Positions 35,796 through 43,983 of a DNA stretch of 44,324 bases are shown in pieces. The position numbers and the translations under genes were made by a program. The number at the start of each line of letters is the position of its first letter. Position 1 is the stretch's first letter. Source of the DNA: Bacillus sp. MRMR6. GTDB lineage: Bacteria; Bacillota; Bacilli; Bacillales; Cytobacillaceae. Under the pieces are notes generated by a model, which made no database searches, had not been told where the DNA came from, and was given only the letters and a program-made list of their open reading frames with translations. The stretch lies in contig NZ_MSLS01000001.1 of the NCBI RefSeq assembly GCF_001940785.1, positions 348,058 to 392,381 of the forward strand, written 5' to 3'.

Positions 35796-36881
35796 ATGCA
35801 TAGACATGAAATCGAACAGAAAATAGAACTCCTAATTGATAACCTGATTAACTTAAATGACCCAGACGGGAAATATGCCATTCCACTAGCTGATGGAAGA
35901 AAAATCGATAATAAAAGCTTTAATTATTGGGAGTGGACAGCAGGAGTCGGCCTTTATGGGATGATGAAATATTATAAATTAACAAAAAAGGAAGAAGTAT
36001 TATCCCTCATCGTTAAGTGGTTCGATGACCAATTTAAAGAGCTTCCAGTAGAAAAGAATGTTAACACAATGGTTCAAATGTTAACGCTTGCATATTTATA
36101 TGAAGAAACTGGGAATCCAACCTATCTTCCTTACCTAGAAACTTGGGGTGACTGGCTGTACCATGATATGCCAAGAACAAAGGACGGCGGAATTCAGCAT
36201 GTAGTGTTCGGTAATGAAAATTATCAGCAGTTATGGGATGATACCTTAATGATGAGTGTTTTGCCACTAACGAAAATCGGTTTACTGCTAAATAAGCCTG
36301 AATACATTGAAGAGGCAAAGAAGCAATTCCTAATACATATTAAATATTTATTTGATAAGAAAACAGGTTTATGGTTCCATGGCTGGACTTTCGAAGGCAA
36401 TCATAACTTTGCGGAAGCATTATGGGGACGTGGAAATTCATGGGTAACCATTGCCATTCCTGAATTCTTAGATTTGGTCGAACTTCCTGAAAATGATCCG
36501 GTTCGTCAAATGTTAATTGATACGCTAGAGAGACAATTAGAGGCGTTAGAAACATGCCAACATGAAAACGGATTATGGCATACGCTTTTGCTAGACCCTA
36601 CGTCCTATGTGGAAGCCTCTTGTACAGCTGGATTTGCCTTTGGAACGTTAAGATCTCTCCGGAAGCGGTATGTGGATAATAAATATCAGAACATGGGATT
36701 AAAGGCAATTCAAGCGGTGATTGAAAATATTAATGATAATGGGGAGTTACAACATGTTTCTGCTGGTACCGCAATGGGGGTAACACAAGAGTTTTATAAA
36801 GAAATACCTGTTACGGCTATGCCATATGGACAATCAATGGCAATTCTTGCATTAGTTGAGTACTTATATCACAGAATTTAA
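35796..36881 (+). CDS. Unsaturated rhamnogalacturonyl hydrolase, GH105 (YesR/YteR family)
   Basis: This 361-aa protein is of the GH105 (alpha/alpha)6-barrel family. The catalytic Asp is in QLWDDTLMMSVLP, corresponding to the WxDT signature. WGRGNSWV and the LDPTSYVEASCTAGFAFG stretch are family hallmarks. It hydrates and releases the terminal unsaturated galacturonate left by PL11 lyases, giving rhamnose-containing product plus 5-keto-4-deoxyuronate, the substrate of KduI. The protein is cytoplasmic, with no signal peptide. GAGGAGGT precedes ATG 35796. It heads the kdg/kdu operon: kdgA starts 19 bp later. A second GH105 lies at 42762. Confidence 0.93.
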   Translation: MHRHEIEQKIELLIDNLINLNDPDGKYAIPLADGRKIDNKSFNYWEWTAGVGLYGMMKYYKLTKKEEVLSLIVKWFDDQFKELPVEKNVNTMVQMLTLAYLYEETGNPTYLPYLETWGDWLYHDMPRTKDGGIQHVVFGNENYQQLWDDTLMMSVLPLTKIGLLLNKPEYIEEAKKQFLIHIKYLFDKKTGLWFHGWTFEGNHNFAEALWGRGNSWVTIAIPEFLDLVELPENDPVRQMLIDTLERQLEALETCQHENGLWHTLLLDPTSYVEASCTAGFAFGTLRSLRKRYVDNKYQNMGLKAIQAVIENINDNGELQHVSAGTAMGVTQEFYKEIPVTAMPYGQSMAILALVEYLYHRI

Positions 36882-36900
36882 GAGAATGAGGGCCTACTAG

Positions 36901-37554
36901 ATGAAAAAATTAAATGTGTTAACAAGAATTTCAGAATGCGGCGTGGTGGCAGTAGTTAGGGCGGAATCAAGTGAGGAAGCCTTTCAAATCTCAGAAGCAT
37001 GTGTAAAAGGCGGTATTGCTGGAATTGAAGTAACTTTTACAGTGAAGGACGCTGCAGAAGTAATTAAAGGACTTACTTCTTATTACGAGAATAACAATGA
37101 AGTGATCATAGGGGCGGGAACCGTTCTTGATGCCGCGACTGCACGTCTAGCGATCTTAGCGGGTGCACAGTATATTGTGAGTCCTTGTTTTGATGAAGAA
37201 ACTGCTAAACTATGTAACTTATATCAAATACCGTATCTGCCAGGCTGCATGACGATTACGGAAATGAAGCATGCACTTGAATATGGAGTCGACATTATTA
37301 AATTATTCCCTGGAAGTGCCTTTGGCCCAGATTTTATCAAGGCTGTGAAAGCACCGCTGCCACAAGTAAACCTTATGCCAACAGGCGGGGTAAGTTTAGA
37401 AAATGTGGCTGAGTGGATTAAAAATGGCTGCGTTGCGGTAGGAGTTGGCGGTAATTTGGTTGCTCCTGCCAAGACTGGGAACTATGAGCAAATAACCGAA
37501 ATAGCAAGCCAATATGTTCTTAGAGTAAAAGAGGCAAGAGAGGCATCAAGATGA
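36901..37554 (+). CDS. kdgA: KDPG/KHG aldolase
   Basis: This 217-aa class I aldolase has the Schiff-base Lys in VDIIKLFPGSAFG (about residue 135-147), a catalytic Glu in GIAGIEVTFT, and the phosphate-binding MPTGGVSLENV. It splits 2-keto-3-deoxy-6-phosphogluconate into pyruvate and glyceraldehyde 3-phosphate, the last step of the uronate pathway encoded here. Its stop overlaps the start of kdgK (ATGA). The upstream RBS (GAGGGC) is weak, so translation may depend on coupling to the GH105 gene. Confidence 0.95.
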   Translation: MKKLNVLTRISECGVVAVVRAESSEEAFQISEACVKGGIAGIEVTFTVKDAAEVIKGLTSYYENNNEVIIGAGTVLDAATARLAILAGAQYIVSPCFDEETAKLCNLYQIPYLPGCMTITEMKHALEYGVDIIKLFPGSAFGPDFIKAVKAPLPQVNLMPTGGVSLENVAEWIKNGCVAVGVGGNLVAPAKTGNYEQITEIASQYVLRVKEAREASR

Positions 37555-38564
37555 GGAAAATAGTTACTCTCGGAGAAATCATGCTGCGCTTATCTACTTA
37601 TACGGGTGAGCGGCTCATGCAGGCAAATAACTTGACGATGCACTATGGCGGGGCTGAAGCAAATGTAGGTGTATCGCTTGCTCACTTTGGATATGATGTC
37701 TTTTTTGTCAGTAAGGTTCCCAATAATCCACTGGGGACGGCTGTTGAAAGACATTTAAAATCTCATTCTGTATATACAGATTTTTTGGTAAAAGGCGGAG
37801 AACGGCTTGGAACCTATTACCTTGAATCAGGTGTAGGGGGAAGAAGTGCACAGGTAACCTATGACCGAAAATACTCTAGTTTTTCCAATCTATCATTGGA
37901 TGAATTAGATTTAGATGATATTTTCCAAAATGCAGACCTCTTTCATGTTACCGGAATTACCCTTGCCCTTTCTCAAAATTTAAGAGAGTTAGTACTTACC
38001 GCATTGAAAAAAGCAAAAGAGGCTGGCGTCAAAACGAGCTTTGATTTTAATTATCGCTCATCCTTGTGGAGTCAGCAGGAGGCATCTGCTGCGATCAAGC
38101 CTTTGCTGCCTTTCATAGATATCTGCTTTTGCGGTGAACTGGATGCGATTCATTTACTAGGGATTGAACCTGCTGAAGCAGCACTCCAGCGTGAAGACCG
38201 GCTGGTTTACTATTATAAAAAAATTCAAGAAATGTATCCTAATATGCAGTATATGAGTTCAACCTTCCGAACGGTTTTGTCTGCTTCTGCAAATAAGCTT
38301 CAAGGCAACTTTTATACGAACGGTGAACTCTATCAATCTAAGGAGCATAACATTGACCAAATTGTTGACCGTGTTGGCGGCGGTGACGCTTTTGCGGCAG
38401 GTGTTTTATTTGGAATTCTAGAAGGAATGCCTGCAAAAAGAACCATTGACTTTGCAACAGCAGCTTCAGCATTAAAGCATACTGTCCATGGTGACTGTAA
38501 CGCTTTTACAGCAGAAGAAGTTTCTAAAATAGTAGACCATGGCTCAGGAAAAATTAATCGTTAA
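37551..38564 (+). CDS. kdgK: 2-dehydro-3-deoxygluconate kinase (PfkB family)
   Basis: This 337-aa ribokinase/PfkB-family sugar kinase opens TLGEIMLRLSTYTGERLMQA and has the GGAEANVGVSLAHFG substrate site near residue 30. The C-terminal signature DRVGGGDAFAAGVLFG carries the catalytic Asp and anion hole. Position and motifs fit KdgK, which phosphorylates 2-keto-3-deoxygluconate to KDPG for the adjacent KdgA. It starts at the overlapping ATG 37551. Confidence 0.94.
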   Translation: MRKIVTLGEIMLRLSTYTGERLMQANNLTMHYGGAEANVGVSLAHFGYDVFFVSKVPNNPLGTAVERHLKSHSVYTDFLVKGGERLGTYYLESGVGGRSAQVTYDRKYSSFSNLSLDELDLDDIFQNADLFHVTGITLALSQNLRELVLTALKKAKEAGVKTSFDFNYRSSLWSQQEASAAIKPLLPFIDICFCGELDAIHLLGIEPAEAALQREDRLVYYYKKIQEMYPNMQYMSSTFRTVLSASANKLQGNFYTNGELYQSKEHNIDQIVDRVGGGDAFAAGVLFGILEGMPAKRTIDFATAASALKHTVHGDCNAFTAEEVSKIVDHGSGKINR

Positions 38565-38618
38565 TATGTTTTTGTGAAAAGTGTCAAAAGAAATCTGACT
38601 AATAAAGGAGAATGCTAA

Positions 38619-39449
38619 ATGGAAACTCGTTATGCCCATCACCCAGAGGATATGAAAAAATACACGACAGAAGAACTGAGAAGAGAATTTTTAGTTGAAA
38701 CACTTTTTGAGGCAGGTCAAGTACACTTAACTTATACCCATGTGGATCGAATGATTTTTGGCGGTGTAACACCAGCTGAAAAGGAATTAACCATTAAACT
38801 AGATAAAGAGCTTGGCGTTGAATATTTCCTAGAGCGACGTGAAATGGGAATTATCAATATCGGTGGAGATGGAATGGTTATCCTTGACGGCGAGGAGTAT
38901 AACATGCAGCGCCGCGATGGTTTATATGTTGGAAAAGGAATAAAGGAAGTGTTATTCCGTTCGAATGACCCTGAAAATCCAGCAAAATTTTATATTAACT
39001 CAACACCGGCCCATCACAAATATCCAACAGTAAAGATTGATATCAATGAAATTACACCTCTAGAGGCTGGTGCTCCTGGAACATTGAATGAGCGGAAAAT
39101 CTATCAATATGTCCACCCCAATGTTTGTGAAAGCTGTCAGCTACAAATGGGCTTAACCATGCTCTCTCCGGGAAGTGTTTGGAACACAATGCCTTGTCAT
39201 ACACATGAACGCAGGATGGAAGTGTACCTATACTTTGATATGGAGCCTGAAACCCGCGTATTCCATTTCATGGGAAAACCAGATGAAACCAGACATTTAG
39301 TCATGAGTAATGAACAGGCTGCCATTTCCCCGAGCTGGTCCATCCATACAGGAACAGCAACTAGCAACTATACATTCATTTGGGGTATGTGCGGTGAGAA
39401 CATCACTTATACTGACATGGACTTTGTGAAAATGGAAGATCTACGATAA
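38619..39449 (+). CDS. kduI: 5-dehydro-4-deoxy-D-glucuronate isomerase
   Basis: This 276-aa cupin-fold isomerase matches KduI full length, opening METRYAHHPEDMKKYTTEELR. The zinc site uses His and Glu residues in MPCHTHERRMEVYLYF and a further His near the C-terminus (MGKPDETRHLVMSNEQA). It isomerises 5-keto-4-deoxyuronate released by GH105 enzymes to 2,5-diketo-3-deoxygluconate. AAAGGAGAATG precedes ATG 38619. It lies between kdgK and the TIM-barrel gene in one operon. Confidence 0.96.
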   Translation: METRYAHHPEDMKKYTTEELRREFLVETLFEAGQVHLTYTHVDRMIFGGVTPAEKELTIKLDKELGVEYFLERREMGIINIGGDGMVILDGEEYNMQRRDGLYVGKGIKEVLFRSNDPENPAKFYINSTPAHHKYPTVKIDINEITPLEAGAPGTLNERKIYQYVHPNVCESCQLQMGLTMLSPGSVWNTMPCHTHERRMEVYLYFDMEPETRVFHFMGKPDETRHLVMSNEQAAISPSWSIHTGTATSNYTFIWGMCGENITYTDMDFVKMEDLR

Positions 39450-39472
39450 TCAATTAACTGGAGGTACAAGTG

Positions 39473-40309
39473 ATGAACCTTGGAGTAAGGGCACATGACT
39501 TTGAAAACCGCCCGACAGAGGAGTTAGTTAGTGCGATTGCTGGAAAAGGACTTACCTCTGTTCAGTTGGCCTTAGGGAAGTCTTTCGAACACATCAATTC
39601 AAGCCTTGGGAGTTTAAGCCCTGGATTGGCTAACTATATTGGTAGTGCATTTAAAAAGCAAGATCTTCAGATTGCTGTATTAGGATGTTATTTTAATATG
39701 ATTCATCCGGATTTAACTGAAAGAAGAAAAGGGATGGAGCGTTTTAAAGAGCATATCCGTTTTGCAAGAGATTTTGGCTGCAGTATCGTTGCAACCGAAA
39801 CTGGAAATGTAAACGCGGATATTGTCTATACAATGGAAAACTTCCAAGAGAAGCCTTTTTTAGAGGTCGTTGAAAGTGTACGTGAATTAGTACAAGAAGC
39901 AGAAAAATTTGGGGTTATCGTGGGAATAGAAGCCGGAGTGAATCACCCGGTGTATTCAGCTAAAGTAATGAAAAGACTGCTAGATTCCATTGATTCTAAC
40001 AACCTCCAAGTGATTCTCGATCCAGTAAATCTATTAACAATCGACACCTATAAAAATCAGGAAGAGATTTTTCAAGAGGCAATGGATTTATTTGCTGATA
40101 GAATCGTGGTCCTTCACGCTAAAGATTTTATCATAGAGGATAACCAGCTAGTACCAACTGCCGTTGGCAAAGGGCTACTGAACTATGACTATATCCTGAA
40201 GGCAATTAAGAAGAAGAAACCGTATATGAATATCTTATTGGAGGAAACAAAAGAGCCATTTGTTGATGAAAGTGTCGCTTTTTTAAAGGAAATATATCAA
40301 CAAGCTTGA
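39473..40309 (+). CDS. Xylose isomerase-like TIM-barrel sugar-phosphate isomerase/epimerase family protein
   Basis: This 278-aa protein is of the AP_endonuc_2 (xylose isomerase-like) TIM-barrel superfamily. The expected metal ligands are visible in order: Glu in GVIVGIEAGVNHP, Asp in VILDPVNLL, His in VVLHAKDF and Glu in NILLEETKEPF. The fold supports an aldose-ketose isomerase or epimerase, but the substrate is not evident. Set between kduI and kduD, it probably acts on a sugar from the same polysaccharide, such as rhamnose or another RG-I side-chain sugar. ATG 39473 is 6 nt after GGAGGT; a GTG at 39470 would add one residue. Confidence 0.8.
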   Translation: MNLGVRAHDFENRPTEELVSAIAGKGLTSVQLALGKSFEHINSSLGSLSPGLANYIGSAFKKQDLQIAVLGCYFNMIHPDLTERRKGMERFKEHIRFARDFGCSIVATETGNVNADIVYTMENFQEKPFLEVVESVRELVQEAEKFGVIVGIEAGVNHPVYSAKVMKRLLDSIDSNNLQVILDPVNLLTIDTYKNQEEIFQEAMDLFADRIVVLHAKDFIIEDNQLVPTAVGKGLLNYDYILKAIKKKKPYMNILLEETKEPFVDESVAFLKEIYQQA

Positions 40310-40331
40310 CTATACGAAAGGGGAGAGAATC

Positions 40332-41087
40332 ATGAAAACACTTTTCTCATTGGAAGGGAAAGTTGCTTTAGTCACTGGAGCAAGCAGAGGTCTCGGCCAA
40401 GGAATGGCAGTAGGATTAGCGGAAGCAGGTGCGACTGTTATTGGTGCAGGAATGAGTGATATGACAGGTACCCGGCAGCAAATCGAGTCTGTTGGTGGAA
40501 CCTTTCATGAACTAAAGGTAGATTTATCACAGCCGGGAGCTGCAGTAAAGCTAGTAGCAGATGCGTTGGCCATTACCGATCGTATCGATATTTTATTGAA
40601 TAATGCAGGCATTATTCGCCGGGCAGACGCTGAGAATTTCTCAGATGAGGACTGGCTAGAAGTAATCAATGTAAATCAAAATGCTGTGTTCCAATTATGT
40701 CGTGAAGCAGGCAAGCACATGATTGAAAAAGGGTCTGGGAAAATTATTAACATTGCTTCGATGTTGTCATACCAAGGCGGACTGCGAGTGCCAGCTTATA
40801 CAGCAAGTAAACATGCAGTAGCAGGCTTAACGAAATCATTTGCAAATGAATGGGCAGGTAAAGGTGTAAATGTAAACGCCATTGCACCAGGATACTTTGA
40901 AACAGATAATACCGCACAACTAAGAGGAAATGCGGACCGAAACGCTTACATTACATCTAGAATTCCACAAGGACGCTGGGGTAAACCAGAGGATTTAAAG
41001 GGAGCGGTTATTTTCCTAGCTTCAGATGCCTCTAGTTATGTGAATGGTCATATATTAGCAGTTGATGGCGGCTGGCTAAGTTCTTAA
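40332..41087 (+). CDS. kduD: 2-dehydro-3-deoxy-D-gluconate 5-dehydrogenase
   Basis: This 251-aa SDR enzyme opens with FSLEGKVALVTGASRGLGQG, the NAD-binding TGxxxGxG near residue 17. It has LLNNAGIIRRADAENFSDEDW, characteristic of KduD, then catalytic Ser in INIASMLSYQGG and Tyr/Lys in AYTASKHAVAGL, and ends VDGGWLSS. It reduces 2,5-diketo-3-deoxygluconate to 2-keto-3-deoxygluconate, linking KduI to KdgK. GGGGAGAG precedes ATG 40332. A terminator follows, so this is the last gene of the first pectin operon. Confidence 0.95.
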   Translation: MKTLFSLEGKVALVTGASRGLGQGMAVGLAEAGATVIGAGMSDMTGTRQQIESVGGTFHELKVDLSQPGAAVKLVADALAITDRIDILLNNAGIIRRADAENFSDEDWLEVINVNQNAVFQLCREAGKHMIEKGSGKIINIASMLSYQGGLRVPAYTASKHAVAGLTKSFANEWAGKGVNVNAIAPGYFETDNTAQLRGNADRNAYITSRIPQGRWGKPEDLKGAVIFLASDASSYVNGHILAVDGGWLSS

Positions 41088-41105
41088 TATTAATATAAAA
41101 AATAC

Positions 41106-41148
41106 TACCCATTAAAGTTGTCTGTTAACTCTAATGGGAGTTTTTTTA
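41106..41148 (+). terminator. Terminator after kduD
   Basis: CCCATTAAAGTT (41108-41119) pairs with AACTCTAATGGG (41127-41138) with one mismatch, followed by AGTTTTTTT. A second small hairpin, CTTGG/CCAAG then TTTTTC (41193-41213), lies in the leader of the next gene and may attenuate it. Confidence 0.85.
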
Positions 41149-41243
41149 GCTAATATGAAAGTATAAGAGAATCTAGGCACTCGCCTTAAGGACTTGGAGA
41201 ATGCCAAGTTTTTCTAAACATTTCAGATCATGGGGGAAGACCA

Positions 41244-42554
41244 ATGAATAAAATCGTAGTTTGTGGATTAAGTAATCGTGCATTAGGAATGTTTATTCAA
41301 CCAGTCCTACATAATTTTTCAGTTAGCAATCAAATTGTCGGCTTGCTTGATACTGACATTCGGAGAATTGAGATTTGTAAAGAAAGTTTTCCAGAACTAA
41401 CAAATGTTTCTGTATATAACTCCGACCAGTTTCAGCAGATGATTGACGAGACAAATCCTGATACGGTCATAGTTACGAGTCGGGATGACACACATATTGA
41501 TTATATTTTACAAGGCCTAGAGAATAACCTGACAGTTATTACGGAAAAGCCAATGGTAACAAATGCGGCTGATGCTAGGAGAGTTGTTGAAGCGGAGGAG
41601 AAAAGTAAAGGAAAAGTCATTGTCGCTTTTAATTACCGCTATAATCCCTTTCATCGGAAAATTAAAGAGTTAATTTTAGAAGGTAAAATCGGCAGGGTGA
41701 CTTCCGTCGATCTAAACTGGTATATCGATACATACCACGGGGCCAGTTACTTTAAGAGATGGAACCGGAATAGGGAATTTTCGGGCGGGTTATCGATTCA
41801 TAAATCAACCCATCATTTTGACTTGGTCAATTGGTGGCTAGATCAAAAACCTGAAGAGGTGTTTGCTTATGGCGCACTGAATTACTTTGGGAAAGAGGGA
41901 GAAATGAATCCAAGCCCGACGGACAATCGCTATTGCGGTACCTGTCAGGAACAACATTTATGTCAATATTATATGCGCTGGTCTAACCGTCGGAATAGCA
42001 TCGCGGTTAAAGATGATCATATCAAAGCAGATAATATTGAAAAATCAGCACACAACTATACGAATTATCGACCGGATTCTTGTATTTTTGATCATGAAAT
42101 TGAAATCGAAGATACCTATGTGGCAACGGTTAAATATGACAAAGGTGCCTTCTTAAGCTACTCTGTTAACTTTTCGCTTCCGTACGAGGGCTATCGTTTA
42201 GCTATTAATGGTACGAAAGGAAGAATTGAAACGACCGAATTTCATGAACCAAGCCGAATTCCATTCCCAATCCCTGAACAAACGATTGAATATTATCCTT
42301 TATTCGGGGGCTCAAAAGAAGTGATTCATGTTTTGCAAAATGAAGGAGGCCATGGCGGCGGCGATCCAGTACTTCAGGAAGACTTGTTCTTAGGAGTGGA
42401 CCCTGCTAGACCATATCAGATATTAGCAGGTGCGAAAGAAGGCGCTTACACCATTGCGTTGGGTGAGGGAGTTTGGCGCTCTAGCAAAGAGAATAAGCCA
42501 GTTAAGATTAAGGATTTATTGAACAAAGACGCGAATCTTTCTAGGACAGTATAG
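41244..42554 (+). CDS. Gfo/Idh/MocA family oxidoreductase
   Basis: This 436-aa protein has an N-terminal Rossmann domain (KIVVCGLSNRALGMF, residues 3-17) and the catalytic signature VITEKPMV with the conserved Glu-Lys-Pro near residue 95-100. A C-terminal alpha/beta substrate domain includes SIHKSTHHFDLVNWW. An internal cysteine cluster (RYCGTCQEQHLCQYY, plus a later Cys in RPDSCIFDHE) resembles the putative metal-binding insertion seen in some Gfo/Idh proteins. It probably oxidises or epimerises an RG-I sugar using NAD(P); substrate unknown. GGGGGAAG precedes ATG 41244. The tandem repeat array begins on the base after its stop codon. Confidence 0.85.
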   Translation: MNKIVVCGLSNRALGMFIQPVLHNFSVSNQIVGLLDTDIRRIEICKESFPELTNVSVYNSDQFQQMIDETNPDTVIVTSRDDTHIDYILQGLENNLTVITEKPMVTNAADARRVVEAEEKSKGKVIVAFNYRYNPFHRKIKELILEGKIGRVTSVDLNWYIDTYHGASYFKRWNRNREFSGGLSIHKSTHHFDLVNWWLDQKPEEVFAYGALNYFGKEGEMNPSPTDNRYCGTCQEQHLCQYYMRWSNRRNSIAVKDDHIKADNIEKSAHNYTNYRPDSCIFDHEIEIEDTYVATVKYDKGAFLSYSVNFSLPYEGYRLAINGTKGRIETTEFHEPSRIPFPIPEQTIEYYPLFGGSKEVIHVLQNEGGHGGGDPVLQEDLFLGVDPARPYQILAGAKEGAYTIALGEGVWRSSKENKPVKIKDLLNKDANLSRTV

Positions 42555-42734
42555 TTAGTTGCGGATAGCTAGATTTAGTTGCGGATAGCTAAATTTAGTT
42601 GCGGATAGCTAAATTTAGTTGCGGATAGCTGGATTTAGTTGCGGATGGCTGGATTTAGTTGCGGATAGCCGGATTTAGTTGCGGGTAGCTAGATTTAGTT
42701 GCGGATAGCAGAAATTAGTGGTGGGTATGAGAAA
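42555..42734. repeat. Tandem array of a 20-bp repeat
   Basis: Eight consecutive 20-bp units of the form TTAGTTGCGGATAGCTAGAT run from 42555 to 42714, each differing at only a few positions, mostly at units 11-19. A ninth, degraded unit (TTAGTGGTGGGTATGAGAAA) ends at 42734. There are no spacers, so this is not a CRISPR array, and 20 is not a multiple of three, so it is not a coding repeat. It fills the gap between the oxidoreductase and the second GH105 gene and is probably transcribed with them. Confidence 0.93.
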
Positions 42735-42761
42735 TAGTGAACGAATTAAGGAGGACGTAGG

Positions 42762-43790
42762 ATGCCGCAATTAGTACTTGAAGAAAATAAAGTGAGTCAA
42801 GCAATTGACCGAGTGGTCGAAAGAACTTTTAATATGGACTTTAGCTGGGATTGGCCAGGGGGAGTTGCCTTTTTCGGGGTAGCCGAAGCGTATGAAGCGA
42901 CTGGTGAAGAGAAATATCTACAAGCTATTAAAAAATGGGTGGACGAGGAGTTAGAAGATGGCCTTCCTAAATTAACGGTAAATGCATCATCCATTGGCCA
43001 CATCCTATTAACCTTATACAAAGCCACTAATGATGAAAAATATATAGAGAATGCTATTAAAATGGCAGACTACCTGCTCCATGATGCAGAGCGCTTTGAT
43101 GATGGAGTGCTACAGCATACAGTCAATGGAACAAAGTATCAATTCCCAGAACAGGCTTGGGTCGATACGATGTTCATGGCAGGCTACTTTCTATTGAGAA
43201 TCGGGCACATGCTCGAAAGGGAAGATTATTTTAATTTTGGATTAAAGCAATATCATGGACATGAGAAATTTCTTCAAGACGACATCACCAATCTATATTA
43301 CCATGGCTGGGATAACCTCTCACAAAACCATATGTCAGGTATTTTTTGGGCAAGAGGGAACAGTTGGGCTGCTTACACTATGGCCAGAGCGCTCGAACTA
43401 ATTGAAGTGCAGCATCCTTCATTTATGATCATCCAAGGCTCATTAAGAGATCAGCTAAGTGCATTAGTAAGACTTCAATCCGAATCAGGAATGTGGCATA
43501 CGATTGTCGATGACCCAACCTCCTATCTTGAGACATCAGGAACCGCTGGAATTGCGGCAGCATTGTTAACAAGAGGAAAATTATATAATAAACAAATTCA
43601 AAAAGCACTAGATGGCATACTGAATCAAATCAGAGAAGATGGTTCTGTTATGGGCGTTTCGGCTGGAACCGCTGTTATGTATAATGCAGATGGCTATCGG
43701 GAAGTACCTTACAAACGGGTACAAGGGTGGGGCCAAGGCTTGGTTCTAGCCTTCTTATCCCTACTTTTAAAAAGAGAAAACAGAAAATAA
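42762..43790 (+). CDS. Unsaturated rhamnogalacturonyl hydrolase, GH105 (second copy)
   Basis: This 342-aa GH105 enzyme has the catalytic Asp in EQAWVDTMFMAGYFL, then FWARGNSWAAYTMARAL and DDPTSYLETSGTAGIAAA, the same hallmarks as the copy at 35796, and a length near that of YesR. The two paralogues are clearly diverged, not a recent duplication, and may differ in oligosaccharide preference (for example size or acetylation). The protein has no signal peptide. AAGGAGGACG precedes ATG 42762, after the tandem repeats. A hairpin follows the stop. Confidence 0.93.
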   Translation: MPQLVLEENKVSQAIDRVVERTFNMDFSWDWPGGVAFFGVAEAYEATGEEKYLQAIKKWVDEELEDGLPKLTVNASSIGHILLTLYKATNDEKYIENAIKMADYLLHDAERFDDGVLQHTVNGTKYQFPEQAWVDTMFMAGYFLLRIGHMLEREDYFNFGLKQYHGHEKFLQDDITNLYYHGWDNLSQNHMSGIFWARGNSWAAYTMARALELIEVQHPSFMIIQGSLRDQLSALVRLQSESGMWHTIVDDPTSYLETSGTAGIAAALLTRGKLYNKQIQKALDGILNQIREDGSVMGVSAGTAVMYNADGYREVPYKRVQGWGQGLVLAFLSLLLKRENRK

Positions 43791-43794
43791 ATGA

Positions 43795-43832
43795 AACCTG
43801 TGGAAGAAATAAAAGGCTTCCACAGGTTATTT
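43795..43832 (+). terminator. Hairpin after the second GH105 gene
   Basis: A perfect 12-bp stem, AACCTGTGGAAG (43795-43806) with CTTCCACAGGTT (43817-43828), is followed by ATTTAG. The poor U-tract makes termination partial. The remaining gap to 43983 shows a GGGGGATGGGGGAG ribosome-binding region and nothing else clear. Confidence 0.6.
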
Positions 43833-43983
43833 AGAATTATCGTTTATAACAAAAATACAAGAATGTACTAATCTACAAAAAAGTCGTAAGTCCAATAGAG
43901 TTTCAATCAAAAAATGAAGATTGCTGAAAAATAGGGGCTGGATTACTCTACAGGTACTAACCACAATAGGGGGATGGGGGAGC

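Noticed and set aside
42555..42734. CRISPR array
   Set aside because: The units are directly adjacent with no spacers, the period is 20 bp and there are no cas genes.
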